This document shows, one piece after another, positions 22,855-31,368 of a DNA stretch of 48,963 bases. This DNA comes from Aerococcaceae bacterium DSM 111176. Lineage in GTDB: Bacteria > Bacillota > Bacilli > Lactobacillales > Aerococcaceae. Every line of letters begins with the position of its first letter. Positions within the stretch are counted from its first letter, which is position 1. Under the pieces are notes generated by a model. The model was given only the letters and a program-made list of their open reading frames with translations. It was not told the DNA's origin and ran no database searches. A program made the translations under genes and the position numbers. The stretch lies in assembly GCA_015863215.1 (NCBI GenBank), contig JACBXN010000013.1, forward strand, positions 1 to 48,963, written 5' to 3'.

Positions 22855-23427
22855 ATGAAGAAAATTGCTGTCATTTTTGCATCGGGTTTTGAGGAAATTG
22901 AAGCATTAACACCCGTGGATGTCTTTCGCAGAGCAGAATTGGATGTAGATATGGTTGGTTTTGCTTCTGAAGTTACTGGAGCACACGATATTACCGTTAA
23001 AATGAACATAATAATTGAAGAGGCAGATTTCTCTCAGTATGATTTAATCATCATTCCTGGTGGGATGCCTGGGGCAACTAATTTAAGAGATAATCCTCTG
23101 GTAATTGAAGGTTTGAGAGCGGCTGCAAGTGCAGGTAAGAAAACGGCAGCAATTTGTGCAGGGCCGATTGTTCTTGAGGAAGCTGGATTATTAGAGGACA
23201 AACATTTTACTAATTTTCCTGGTTTTGAACAAGAAATATCAGGAGGAACACATCATCAAGATGGGATTGTAGTAGTTGATGGTAATGTTGTAACGAGTCG
23301 AGGTGCGGCTACAGCATTAGAGTTTTCTTATCAATTATTGGATGAAATGGGCATCGATTCGACGGAATTCCGTGAGGGTATGCAATATAATAAATTGATT
23401 GAACAAGTAAAAAGCAATACAATATAA
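22855..23427 (+). CDS. DJ-1/PfpI family protein (YajL/ThiJ-like)
   Basis: 190 residues with a complete DJ-1 fold: E of FASGFEEIEALTPVDVFRRA, the strand IIIPGGMPGATNL, and the nucleophile elbow cysteine in AAICAGP. The later TNFPGFEQ and VVTSRGAATALEF match bacterial DJ-1/YajL proteins. Members act as cysteine-based stress proteins, glyoxalases or chaperones; the activity of this one is not known. The start ATG 22855 follows TAGGGGATCGTT. An extended -10 (TGGTAGAAT) lies near 22816. proB begins 19 bp downstream, so DJ-1-proB-proA may form one transcript. Confidence 0.87.
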   Translation: MKKIAVIFASGFEEIEALTPVDVFRRAELDVDMVGFASEVTGAHDITVKMNIIIEEADFSQYDLIIIPGGMPGATNLRDNPLVIEGLRAAASAGKKTAAICAGPIVLEEAGLLEDKHFTNFPGFEQEISGGTHHQDGIVVVDGNVVTSRGAATALEFSYQLLDEMGIDSTEFREGMQYNKLIEQVKSNTI

Positions 23428-23446
23428 CAGCATTGGATGGGGAATT

Positions 23447-24286
23447 ATGAAATTACAAACGATTAAAGATTGGCGACGTATTGTCATTAAAATTGGTACG
23501 AACTCTATAATGAAAGATGTTGCTCAAGTAGACTTCAAGAAACTAGACCGTTTGGCTTTTGTATGTAGTACATTAGTTTCTGAAGGTTATGAAGTGAGTA
23601 TTGTTAGTTCTGGTTCTGTTGGGGTTGGAGCAAGTATCATGGGAATAAATGTATATCCGACAGACATTAATGAGCAACAGGCTTTATCTGCTATTGGTCA
23701 GAGTGCCTTGATGGGACATTATAGTCGTTTCTTTAATTATTATAACCGTAATGTTGCCCAGATTTTATTAACGAAAGATGTTTTTGAATTTGAAAAATCT
23801 TATGGTAATTTTAAGAATACAATTTTTAATTTAATCGCACGTGGTGTCGTTCCGATTATGAACGAAAATGACTCGGTTTCATTAGAGGAATTAGAGCATG
23901 TAACAAAATTTGGTGAGAATGATACGTTAGCTGCAATTGTTGCAGAGAGTATTGATGCGGATTTATTAATTATATTATCGGATGTTGATGGATTCTATGA
24001 TAGTAATCCTAAGAATAATCCGGATGCAAAACGCCTATCTCAAGTGACTGAAATTAATGATGATGTACGTGCGATGGCAACAGGTGTAGGATCTGAGTTT
24101 GCTAAAGGTGGTATGGCAACAAAGATTAATGCTGCGGAACGAATGATTAACAACGACGCAAGCATGGTTATTGCTGATAGTGAAGATCCGATTGTTATTT
24201 TCCAGATTTTAAATGGTTACGATCAAGGGACGTTATTCAGCCGGGTCGTAGATAGAGAGGAGCATTTACCAAATGACACAAATTGA
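23447..24286 (+). CDS. proB: Glutamate 5-kinase
   Basis: 279 residues. It phosphorylates glutamate in the first step of proline synthesis. The amino acid kinase fold is clear: RRIVIKIGTNSIMK, IVSSGSVGVGA, PIMNENDSVSLEE, FGENDTLAAIVA, LLIILSDVDGFYDSNP and KGGMATKINAAERM. The C-terminal PUA domain of the ~370-residue E. coli enzyme is absent, as in streptococci and related genera. It overlaps proA by 14 nt, so the two are translationally coupled. proC is not in the window. Confidence 0.95.
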   Translation: MKLQTIKDWRRIVIKIGTNSIMKDVAQVDFKKLDRLAFVCSTLVSEGYEVSIVSSGSVGVGASIMGINVYPTDINEQQALSAIGQSALMGHYSRFFNYYNRNVAQILLTKDVFEFEKSYGNFKNTIFNLIARGVVPIMNENDSVSLEELEHVTKFGENDTLAAIVAESIDADLLIILSDVDGFYDSNPKNNPDAKRLSQVTEINDDVRAMATGVGSEFAKGGMATKINAAERMINNDASMVIADSEDPIVIFQILNGYDQGTLFSRVVDREEHLPNDTN

Positions 24287-25529
24287 TGCAGATTTATTAA
24301 AGTTAGGTAAACAAGCAAAGTTAGCCTCTAAAGAGATGGCACATTTATCAGCAAACAAGAAAAATGAAGCTTTAAATGTGATTGCCGATGCCATTGAGTC
24401 GAATGAAAAGTCGATTTTAGAAGCAAATCAAAAAGACTTACAAAAAGCAAAAGAAGTCGATATGGAATTACCGTTACAAGAGCGACTAACACTGAACACT
24501 GGTCGCATAAAGGGAATGGCGAATGGACTTAGAAAAATGGCGCGTTTAGAGGATCCTTTAGCTGCTGTTGACCGTGAATGGACTTCAGACGATGGATTAC
24601 GTATAACACAACGACGTGTTCCATTAGGTGTGATTGGAATTATTTATGAGTCTCGTCCTAATGTCACGATTGATGCAAGTGGTCTCTGTCTTAAAGCAGG
24701 GAATGCTGTAATTTTACGTGGAAGTCGTAGTGCAATGAATAGTAATATCGCATTAGTAGGTATTGTTCAAGAGGCTTTAACTTCTCTTGGCTTAAATCCA
24801 CATAGTGTACAATTGCTAACAAACCCTTCTTATGAAGTGGCTGGACAATTCATGCGTTTAAATGATTATGTCGACTGTCTGATTCCTCGTGGAGGACAAG
24901 GGTTAATTAACCGTGTGGTTACTCAAGCGACTGTTCCAGTTATAGAAACAGGTGCAGGTAATACACATCTTTACATCGAAAAAGACGCCGATTTAGAAAA
25001 GGCAACAGCAATTCTACACAACGGGAAAACGCAACGAAACTCAGTATGTAATGCATTAGAAAATTTACTAGTGGATCAAGAGTTAGTTTCAGAATTGCCT
25101 CAAATTTTAAAACCATTGATTGATTTTGGTGTAGAAATTCGTGGAGATGAGCGTGTAGTTGAACAAATTGATGGCGCAGTATTAGCGACAGAGGAAGACT
25201 TTGAAACGGAATACTTGGCTGATATTATTTCAGTTAAATTAGTGGATAGCTACCAAGAAGCTGTGGATCATATTAGTCATCATTCTACACAGCATTCGGA
25301 TGCCATTGTGACAGAGAATTATTCAGTTGCTCAAAACTTCTTAAATGATATTGATTCGGCAGTGGTATATGTTAATGCCTCAACACGTTTTACTGATGGG
25401 GAAATGTTTGGTTTTGGTGGAGAGATGGGAATTAGTACGCAGAAACTCCACGCCCGTGGTCCAATGGGATTAGAAGCTTTAACAAGTTATAAATATACTG
25501 TACAAGGTGATGGCCAAATTAGAGGCTAA
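24273..25529 (+). CDS. proA: Gamma-glutamyl phosphate reductase
   Basis: 418 residues, aldehyde-dehydrogenase superfamily. It reduces glutamyl-5-phosphate with NADPH to glutamate semialdehyde. Visible features are the nucleotide-binding LGVIGIIYESRPNVT segment, GNAVILRGSRSA, and the catalytic cysteine in GKTQRNSVCNALE. The C-terminal FGFGGEMGISTQKLHARGPMG is characteristic. The start ATG 24273 follows GAGAGGAGCATTTACCAA. Two strong terminators close the operon. Confidence 0.95.
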   Translation: MTQIDADLLKLGKQAKLASKEMAHLSANKKNEALNVIADAIESNEKSILEANQKDLQKAKEVDMELPLQERLTLNTGRIKGMANGLRKMARLEDPLAAVDREWTSDDGLRITQRRVPLGVIGIIYESRPNVTIDASGLCLKAGNAVILRGSRSAMNSNIALVGIVQEALTSLGLNPHSVQLLTNPSYEVAGQFMRLNDYVDCLIPRGGQGLINRVVTQATVPVIETGAGNTHLYIEKDADLEKATAILHNGKTQRNSVCNALENLLVDQELVSELPQILKPLIDFGVEIRGDERVVEQIDGAVLATEEDFETEYLADIISVKLVDSYQEAVDHISHHSTQHSDAIVTENYSVAQNFLNDIDSAVVYVNASTRFTDGEMFGFGGEMGISTQKLHARGPMGLEALTSYKYTVQGDGQIRG

Positions 25530-25563
25530 CATTCGCAGGATAGTGTAAACTCTGAAATGAATA

Positions 25564-25614
25564 AAACCGCTATAGATTAACGATTTTAAATTGCTGATCT
25601 ATAGCGGTTTCTTT
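25564..25614 (+). terminator. proBA terminator
   Basis: Perfect 14-bp stem (AAACCGCTATAGAT with its complement at 25597-25610) and a 19-nt loop, followed by CTTT. Confidence 0.8.
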
Positions 25615-25655
25615 ATAACTGCAGAAGTGACATGTTAATTAAAGATAAAATACAC

Positions 25656-25705
25656 AAAACCGCATCAAACCATTTTCTTAAGAAATGGGTTTGATGCGGT
25701 TTTTT
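25656..25705. terminator. Bidirectional terminator, proA / Mga-like gene
   Basis: 16-bp arms (25656-25671 with 25688-25703) enclose a further ATTTCTT/AAGAAAT stem; A-rich on one side, T-rich on the other. It lies 22 bp beyond the stop of the convergent minus-strand gene. Confidence 0.88.
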
Positions 25706-25726
25706 AATTGTTCTATTTATCTGTGT

Positions 25727-27184
25727 TTAGTGCTCGTCATATATAGTATTCATGATTTGTTGGATATATGTATAAGTATCTGCATCTGGGAAAGGATCAG
25801 CATTAACCACATATTTACCTTCGATTGGTGCGATGTCGAACGACGTAACGATTATTTCATACGGAGAATCCTCGGAAATAACTGCATTATATGATCCATT
25901 TTCAATTGTATCGACGACTAGATCATTTTCAAAATACCCCTTCAAGTTTTCGGCAATTAATTGGGCATGCTCATAACTAATATCGCTAATGACAACGGCA
26001 TTGATCGGTGTTTTTTCTACATGGAGTTGATTAATCAAATTAGTCCAATGTGTCACAGAATAGAAAATCAGCTGGTTTAAAGTTGCGGTGGAAATATTAA
26101 CATTCTTAGATACAGCAAATTGATAAAATATTTCTTTCAAACCGTTAAATAAAACAGGGTAAGTTTTTTCGATTTTATCCACGAAACTGTTTGCACGAAT
26201 GGCTTTAGTTGATTGGTAAACGAGAGCGACTGTCTCGTTATTAAAGATATTAATTAAACCATGAATAAATCGATTCATTTCTGAAATTTCAATATTTAAT
26301 GATGTGCTTAACCCTTTGAATAATTCAGCCAGATCTTGATGGTCCTGTGAAATATTGACAGATTCAGCGTCAATTGATGTAACTAGCACCGGATAAAAAA
26401 TATCATATATTGTTCCTTGGTCAATATTTTGGTGAACAATACGGCTGAAATAATCGGCATATTGACTTGCCTCTAAGTATGGATGAATACGAGAAATAGT
26501 CGTTGAGACTTCCTTTGTTAAGTATTGAGGGGAAAGATACTGCCGTTTCTGGTATCTTACAATACTAATCGCTACCATATATTTTAATTGATGTAATTGT
26601 GCAGGAGGGATAGATAATTGTAATACATCGCAAATCAATTGGATTGCATTATGAATGGTTGATTCATCCAAATCAGAAAATGGCCATGATAATGGATGGT
26701 AACGCGTATTAAAGAATAGCGTGAAGAAATTACGAATTTGGCGTTCTTCACCAACGAATTTCAATGGCTTTGTTGTTAATTCTAAACCAAAGTTTGTTTG
26801 TAATGTATCATTCAAATCTGGAATAAAACGATACACCGTGGAACGGCTCGTCAAAATTTGATCCGCTAAATCTTCAAGTTCCAAGAATGGGTTAAAGAAG
26901 AGTGCCTCGATAAATTGGAGTGGCACCGTCTCTTTTAAAAAGTAGCGTCTAAAAGTTTCTAAATTTGCATCTTGGCGAAATTCCGCTCGCACTGTTTGTT
27001 TATTTTCTGAAATCGTAATAAATTCGTTGAAAGTTGTTGCGATCGTTGTAATGTCCTCACGGATACTATAAACAGATGCATTAACCGCTTTAGCGATATC
27101 ATTGAAATGATGCCATTTAGAATCATGGTATAGAATTTGAATTATGTCTAATTGTCTCTGATGAGCTTTCTTCATAGTGAACAA
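25727..27184 (-). CDS. Mga-family transcriptional regulator
   Basis: About 485 residues. The architecture fits Mga/AtxA-type regulators. An N-terminal HTH (about 10-60, RQLDIIQILYHDSKWHHFND) is followed by a second Mga-type HTH (around FLELEDLADQILTSRSTVYRFI). Two PRD-like helical regions follow (about 165-370), and the C-terminus is EIIB-like (about 390-485; NAVVISDISYEHAQLIAENLKG). PRDs normally sense PTS phosphorylation. The start is uncertain: GTG 27193 lies inside its own GAGGTGA ribosome binding site, TTG 27184 is correctly spaced from it, and ATG 27175 is too far. No obvious target lies beside it; the divergent neighbour is the glutamine-type transporter. Confidence 0.78.
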   Translation of the reverse strand: MFTMKKAHQRQLDIIQILYHDSKWHHFNDIAKAVNASVYSIREDITTIATTFNEFITISENKQTVRAEFRQDANLETFRRYFLKETVPLQFIEALFFNPFLELEDLADQILTSRSTVYRFIPDLNDTLQTNFGLELTTKPLKFVGEERQIRNFFTLFFNTRYHPLSWPFSDLDESTIHNAIQLICDVLQLSIPPAQLHQLKYMVAISIVRYQKRQYLSPQYLTKEVSTTISRIHPYLEASQYADYFSRIVHQNIDQGTIYDIFYPVLVTSIDAESVNISQDHQDLAELFKGLSTSLNIEISEMNRFIHGLINIFNNETVALVYQSTKAIRANSFVDKIEKTYPVLFNGLKEIFYQFAVSKNVNISTATLNQLIFYSVTHWTNLINQLHVEKTPINAVVISDISYEHAQLIAENLKGYFENDLVVDTIENGSYNAVISEDSPYEIIVTSFDIAPIEGKYVVNADPFPDADTYTYIQQIMNTIYDEH

Positions 27185-27370
27185 GGTTGTCACCTCTTTG
27201 TCATTGTTTCTACTAGTATAACAAATTTTAGCACGAATAAGAAATAATGAAATAAGATATTCTTAAATGAAAGCGAATAATACAAAATATGAATTTGTTA
27301 TTGGAGATGGTTAATCGAAATGAATGAAAGGATACCTAGTGAAAAGAATGTCACAAAACATGACAATTAA

Positions 27371-27398
27371 TTGAATTGAACTCATATTCGTGTATAAT
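27371..27398 (+). promoter_or_regulatory. Upstream promoter in the glnQ leader
   Basis: TTGAAT (27371-27376), a 16-bp spacer, and TATAAT (27393-27398). It would give a leader of about 270 nt before glnQ. The ~465-bp interval 27194-27660 holds this and the following promoter, and I see no gene in it. Confidence 0.5.
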
Positions 27399-27564
27399 TT
27401 CTTCCTTGAAAACATCACAAATATGGATTTGATACCAGAAAACGCTATGAATTTTGAAATGGAAATATGAGGTATGCGAGAAAAGTAAATGAATTCAATA
27501 ATATAGAAATGTCATGTTTCATCACGATAGAAGTAAAAATGGAACGAATATGAAAATATTCATC

Positions 27565-27593
27565 TTGATTTTGTGTCCACTCAACAGTATAAT
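27565..27593 (+). promoter_or_regulatory. Proximal glnQ promoter
   Basis: TTGATT (27565-27570), a 17-bp spacer, and TATAAT (27588-27593). Start near 27600, about 75 nt before the glnQ ATG. Confidence 0.65.
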
Positions 27594-27675
27594 GTTGATA
27601 TTGTAAATTGATAATACAAATAACTATACTTTTGTAATATTATATAACAACTAATTGTAAATGGGGTGTGAGGAA

Positions 27676-28404
27676 ATGAGTTCAGTATTAGTAAAAGATT
27701 TAAAGAAAAGCTTTGGCGATAATGAAGTTTTGAAGGGCATTGACTTAACAGTAGAGTCTGGAGAGGTTGTCTGCATCATTGGTCCATCAGGATCAGGGAA
27801 ATCAACATTATTACGCTGTTTAAATCAATTGGAAGAAATTGATGGTGGTAAAGTGTCGGTTAATAACAATGATCTTACAAGTCGAGACGTTGATATTAAC
27901 CAAGTACGCGAAAATATCGGGATGGTATTTCAACATTTTAACTTATTCCCGCATCTTAGTGTTATAGAAAACATCACATTAGCACCAACCCAATTGAATA
28001 AATACTCCAATGATGAAGCTAAAACAAAGGCACTTGAGTTATTATCTCAAGTGGGATTGTCTGATAAGGCAGATGCTTTTCCAAACTCATTATCAGGTGG
28101 GCAAAAGCAGCGTGTAGCAATTGCTCGAGCATTGGCAATGAATCCAAATATTATGTTATTCGATGAACCAACGAGTGCTCTAGACCCTGAAATGGTAGGG
28201 GATGTGCTGAATGTTATGAAAGACTTAGCTTCTCAAGGGATGACAATGGTTGTTGTGACACATGAAATGGGATTTGCTCGTGAAATGGGTGACCGCGTGA
28301 TTTTTATGGATGGTGGCTATATTGTGGAGGAAGGCGATCCACAGCAAATCTTCACTAATCCACAAAATGAGCGAACTAAAAACTTCTTAGACAAAGTATT
28401 ATAA
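27676..28404 (+). CDS. glnQ: Polar amino acid ABC transporter ATPase (GlnQ-like)
   Basis: About 242 residues, the ATPase of an amino acid importer. All nucleotide-binding motifs are present: Walker [11 protein letters not shown]-loop [10 protein letters not shown], signature LSGGQKQR, Walker [15 protein letters not shown] and the H-loop [11 protein letters not shown]. The PAAT-family spacing and the end [19 protein letters not shown] match GlnQ. I chose ATG 27676 ([13 protein letters not shown]) with GGGGTG upstream rather than ATG 27661, which has no ribosome binding site. It is followed 23 bp later by its binding-protein/permease partner. Confidence 0.93.
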   Translation: MSSVLVKDLKKSFGDNEVLKGIDLTVESGEVVCIIGPSGSGKSTLLRCLNQLEEIDGGKVSVNNNDLTSRDVDINQVRENIGMVFQHFNLFPHLSVIENITLAPTQLNKYSNDEAKTKALELLSQVGLSDKADAFPNSLSGGQKQRVAIARALAMNPNIMLFDEPTSALDPEMVGDVLNVMKDLASQGMTMVVVTHEMGFAREMGDRVIFMDGGYIVEEGDPQQIFTNPQNERTKNFLDKVL

Positions 28405-28427
28405 TCGAATATAGACGGAGAAAAACA

Positions 28428-29870
28428 ATGAAGAATAAATTTAAAAATAGTTTAGTTGTTATGACTTTAACGTTGATTTTCAGTGTGTTGTTACCATTGT
28501 TTCAGGTAACAGCAACTGCACAATCGGATAAAACTTATGTTTTTGCAACAGATACAACTTTTGCGCCTTTTGAATTCCAAGATGCCAATGGTGATTTTGT
28601 TGGGATTGATATGGATTTACTAGAGGCGATCGCGAGTGATCAAGGTTTCGAATATGAAATGCGCCCCTTAGGTTTTAATGCTGCCGTACAAGCATTAGAG
28701 AGTGGTCAAGTTGATGCTGTTATAGCAGGAGTGTCTATTACTGATGAACGTAAACAAGTATTTGATTTCTCTGATCCTTATTTTAGTGCTGGTGTTCAGT
28801 TTGCTGTATTAGGTTCTTCAGATATTACTGATTTAGAGGGGTTATCTGGAGAGACTGTAGCAGTAAAAACGGGTACAAGTGGAGCGGATACTGCGAATGG
28901 ATTGAGAGATGAGTATGGTTACAATGTGACTCAATTTGAAGATTCAGTTAATATGTATGAAGACCTTCAGGTAGGGAATGCTCAAGCAGTAATTGAGGAT
29001 TACCCAGTTATGGCTTATGCAGCCCAAACGGGTGGTATTGATTTACGTTTTATTGGCGAACAAATGGCAGTTTCAGACTTTGGTATTGCTGTTCAAAAAG
29101 GACAAAATCCAGAATTGATTACGATGATTAATGAAGGATTAAATAATATTCGACTTTCAGGAGAGTATGATGAAATTGTGAGTAACTACCTTGGTGAGGA
29201 CACACAAGCGGGTACTACAACAGGTATCATTCCACTAATTCAGGAAAATGGTTCAACATTGTTAAATGGATTGTGGACGACTGTGTGGATTTCAATCGTA
29301 TCAATTGTTATTGCAATGATTCTAGGAATTGCTTTAGGATTACTAAGAACGAGTGATCAAAGAATACTTGAAGGAATTGCACAATTTTATATTGATATCA
29401 TGCGTGGAGTTCCGATGATTGTATTAGCGTTCTTTGTCTATTTTGGGATTCCTCAAATAACAGGATTACAATTTTCTGCAGTTATAGCTGGGATAATTAC
29501 GCTCAGTTTAAATGCTGCTGCTTATATAGCAGAGATAGTACGTGGAGGGATTCAAGCAATTGATAAAGGGCAATCTGAAGCATCACGTAGTTTAGGGTTA
29601 TCAAGAAGCCAAACAATGCGTCATATTATTTTACCCCAAGCTTTTAAAATTATGATACCGTCATTTATTAACCAGTTTGTAATTACAATGAAAGATACAT
29701 CGATTCTATCGGTTATTGGTTTAGTTGAATTAACACAAACAGGCCGTATTATCATTGCGCGTACCTACCAGTCAGGAGCGATGTGGTTAATTGTAGGTGT
29801 TATGTACATCATTATTATCACCTTGTTGACTCGTTTATCAGGAAAGCTAGAGAAAAGATATATTTATTAA
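28428..29870 (+). CDS. glnP: Amino acid ABC transporter, binding protein-permease fusion (GlnP-like)
   Basis: 480 residues combining two functions. A Sec signal or anchor (about 1-32) is followed by a type 3 solute-binding domain (about 35-255; KTYVFATDTTFAPFEFQD, then VGIDMDLLEAIA). A PAAT permease domain with about five membrane helices follows (about 268-478), carrying the EAA-type loop EASRSLGLSRSQTMRHIILPQAF. The fusion tethers the binding domain to the transporter, as in lactococcal GlnP. Substrate is probably glutamine or glutamate, inferred from family. The start ATG 28428 follows ACGGAGAAAAACA. The operon ends with a strong terminator. Confidence 0.92.
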   Translation: MKNKFKNSLVVMTLTLIFSVLLPLFQVTATAQSDKTYVFATDTTFAPFEFQDANGDFVGIDMDLLEAIASDQGFEYEMRPLGFNAAVQALESGQVDAVIAGVSITDERKQVFDFSDPYFSAGVQFAVLGSSDITDLEGLSGETVAVKTGTSGADTANGLRDEYGYNVTQFEDSVNMYEDLQVGNAQAVIEDYPVMAYAAQTGGIDLRFIGEQMAVSDFGIAVQKGQNPELITMINEGLNNIRLSGEYDEIVSNYLGEDTQAGTTTGIIPLIQENGSTLLNGLWTTVWISIVSIVIAMILGIALGLLRTSDQRILEGIAQFYIDIMRGVPMIVLAFFVYFGIPQITGLQFSAVIAGIITLSLNAAAYIAEIVRGGIQAIDKGQSEASRSLGLSRSQTMRHIILPQAFKIMIPSFINQFVITMKDTSILSVIGLVELTQTGRIIIARTYQSGAMWLIVGVMYIIIITLLTRLSGKLEKRYIY

Positions 29871-29900
29871 GATTCTTAATTAAGTTAATATCCAAAGATT

Positions 29901-29942
29901 AAACAACCAGAAACCGCCATTGGTTTCTGGTTGTTTGTTTTT
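29901..29942 (+). terminator. glnQP terminator
   Basis: Perfect 15-bp stem AAACAACCAGAAACC (29901-29915) with 29922-29936, loop GCCATT, then GTTTTT. Confidence 0.92.
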
Positions 29943-30042
29943 AAATTGAATGAACAATAAATAACAAGAATCAAAGATAACACTTTAAGAAAACGCATAC
30001 ATTTGATATAATGGTTTTACCAAGTATAAGGAAGGTGTAAGT

Positions 30043-31164
30043 ATGAAAAAATTAAATCATTTCCCAAGCCCAGAATTAGAACAGGATTTTTCAGTTATAC
30101 TTAGTTTGACAGTGCCTTTAGACGCTGAAGATTTATCACCTGACAAAGGGACTCTCAAAATAAAGAATGCAGTAGAGGATGCCCGTAAGAAAGTTCAGGA
30201 ACTAGATGATTCGGCAGTAAGACAGGCATTGGAAGGCCAGTTAGACAGAATATACCAACATGGACGTGAATTAGTCACGCACCGTGGAGGCTTAGCTTTA
30301 TATGTTACGACGGATGAAGTATATTATTATCATTTAGGTTTGAAACCTGCATCAACAGTTGTACTAGGAGAGTATCCTTATGTTCATCCTCTGATTGAAG
30401 CATTTCAATTTACGAGTGAATTTCATGTTTTAGTCTTAAATGGCGAAGATTTTGAGATTTATTTAGGGAATACTTCAGGTATTCAAAAAATTGAGATTGA
30501 AGATGAAGATGCCCCTACAACGCTTGAAAAAGCATTGGGTGATGAAATAGATGGTGGGTCATTTGGAGGAACAAGAGGGTCTAGCGGGACTCAGACATTC
30601 CACAGTCACAATGATACAAGCAATGAAAAGGAAATTGACCGCCGAAACTATTTCCGCCACGTTAGTCGTTATGTGAATGATCACTTTTCTAAAGAGGAAC
30701 AATTACCGCTAATTGTTTATGCTTTAACGGAAAATGCTGCGTTATTTAGAGAAATTAGCGATAACAACCATTTAAGTAGCTACCAAATCGAAAAAAGTGG
30801 TTCAGGTGTAAGTAATCAAGTGATTGAAACAGAAGTAAAGAAAATGTTAGCTGCCATTAGGGAAGACGAGCAAGCTGCGTTAGTTAAAAGATTTAGAGAA
30901 ACATCGCCTGAATTTAGAATCGAAAATATAAAGGAAGATTTAGCAGTATCTGCGATTCAAGGTCGGATCGAAGAGCTAGCAATTAAAAAAGGATATCAAA
31001 CGAAGGGGCAAATTAGCGATACAGGACAAGTAGATGAAAGTGCTGATGTTGATTTCGTTGAAGAGTTAATCCGTAAAACCATTCAAGCTAAGGGTCAAGT
31101 TGAAATTATATCAGATGAATTAATGCCAGAGGAATTTAATATCGTCGCGAGATTAAGATATTAA
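30043..31164 (+). CDS. baeRF-type protein (bacterial eRF1-like release-factor homologue)
   Basis: 373 residues. The pattern resembles the bacterial archaeo-eukaryotic release factor (baeRF) families. An N-terminal domain (about 1-150) ends with strands like EFHVLVLNGEDFEIYLGNT. A Gly/Ser/His loop follows (about 171-192; GGSFGGTRGSSGTQTFHSHN), then a DRRNYFRHVSRYVNDHFSKE helix. The eRF1 domain-2-like strand is LPLIVYALTENAALFREISDNNHL, and the C-terminus is Pelota/L7Ae-like (about 260-373). No canonical GGQ is present; the loop at 171-176 is the nearest equivalent. Function is unknown; ribosome binding or rescue is only a family-level suggestion. The start ATG 30043 follows GGAAGGTGTAAGT. The gene stands alone. 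Confidence 0.65.
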   Translation: MKKLNHFPSPELEQDFSVILSLTVPLDAEDLSPDKGTLKIKNAVEDARKKVQELDDSAVRQALEGQLDRIYQHGRELVTHRGGLALYVTTDEVYYYHLGLKPASTVVLGEYPYVHPLIEAFQFTSEFHVLVLNGEDFEIYLGNTSGIQKIEIEDEDAPTTLEKALGDEIDGGSFGGTRGSSGTQTFHSHNDTSNEKEIDRRNYFRHVSRYVNDHFSKEEQLPLIVYALTENAALFREISDNNHLSSYQIEKSGSGVSNQVIETEVKKMLAAIREDEQAALVKRFRETSPEFRIENIKEDLAVSAIQGRIEELAIKKGYQTKGQISDTGQVDESADVDFVEELIRKTIQAKGQVEIISDELMPEEFNIVARLRY

Positions 31165-31214
31165 TAAAATGGTGTTAACTGGATGAAATAATTTTCAATT
31201 CGTTACCATGCGTC

Positions 31215-31263
31215 AAACATAAATTCAATATACGCACAATAGTATGTTGAATTTATGTTTTTT
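31215..31263 (+). terminator. Terminator after the baeRF gene
   Basis: 14-bp perfect arms AAACATAAATTCAA (31215-31228) with 31247-31260, plus an inner ATAC/GTAT, then a T-rich tract. Confidence 0.88.
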
Positions 31264-31368
31264 TCTTTTCTATTTTTCATCGTAATGACTCATTCTTTCT
31301 CTTTTGGCTTAAATTTGATACAATAAATTTTAATTATGAGACCGTTTTTATATGGAGGGAGGAATTAG

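Noticed and set aside
27433-27480. Possible leader ORF (MDLIPENAMNFEMEI) upstream of glnQ
   Set aside because: No ribosome binding site and no terminator/antiterminator structure follows.
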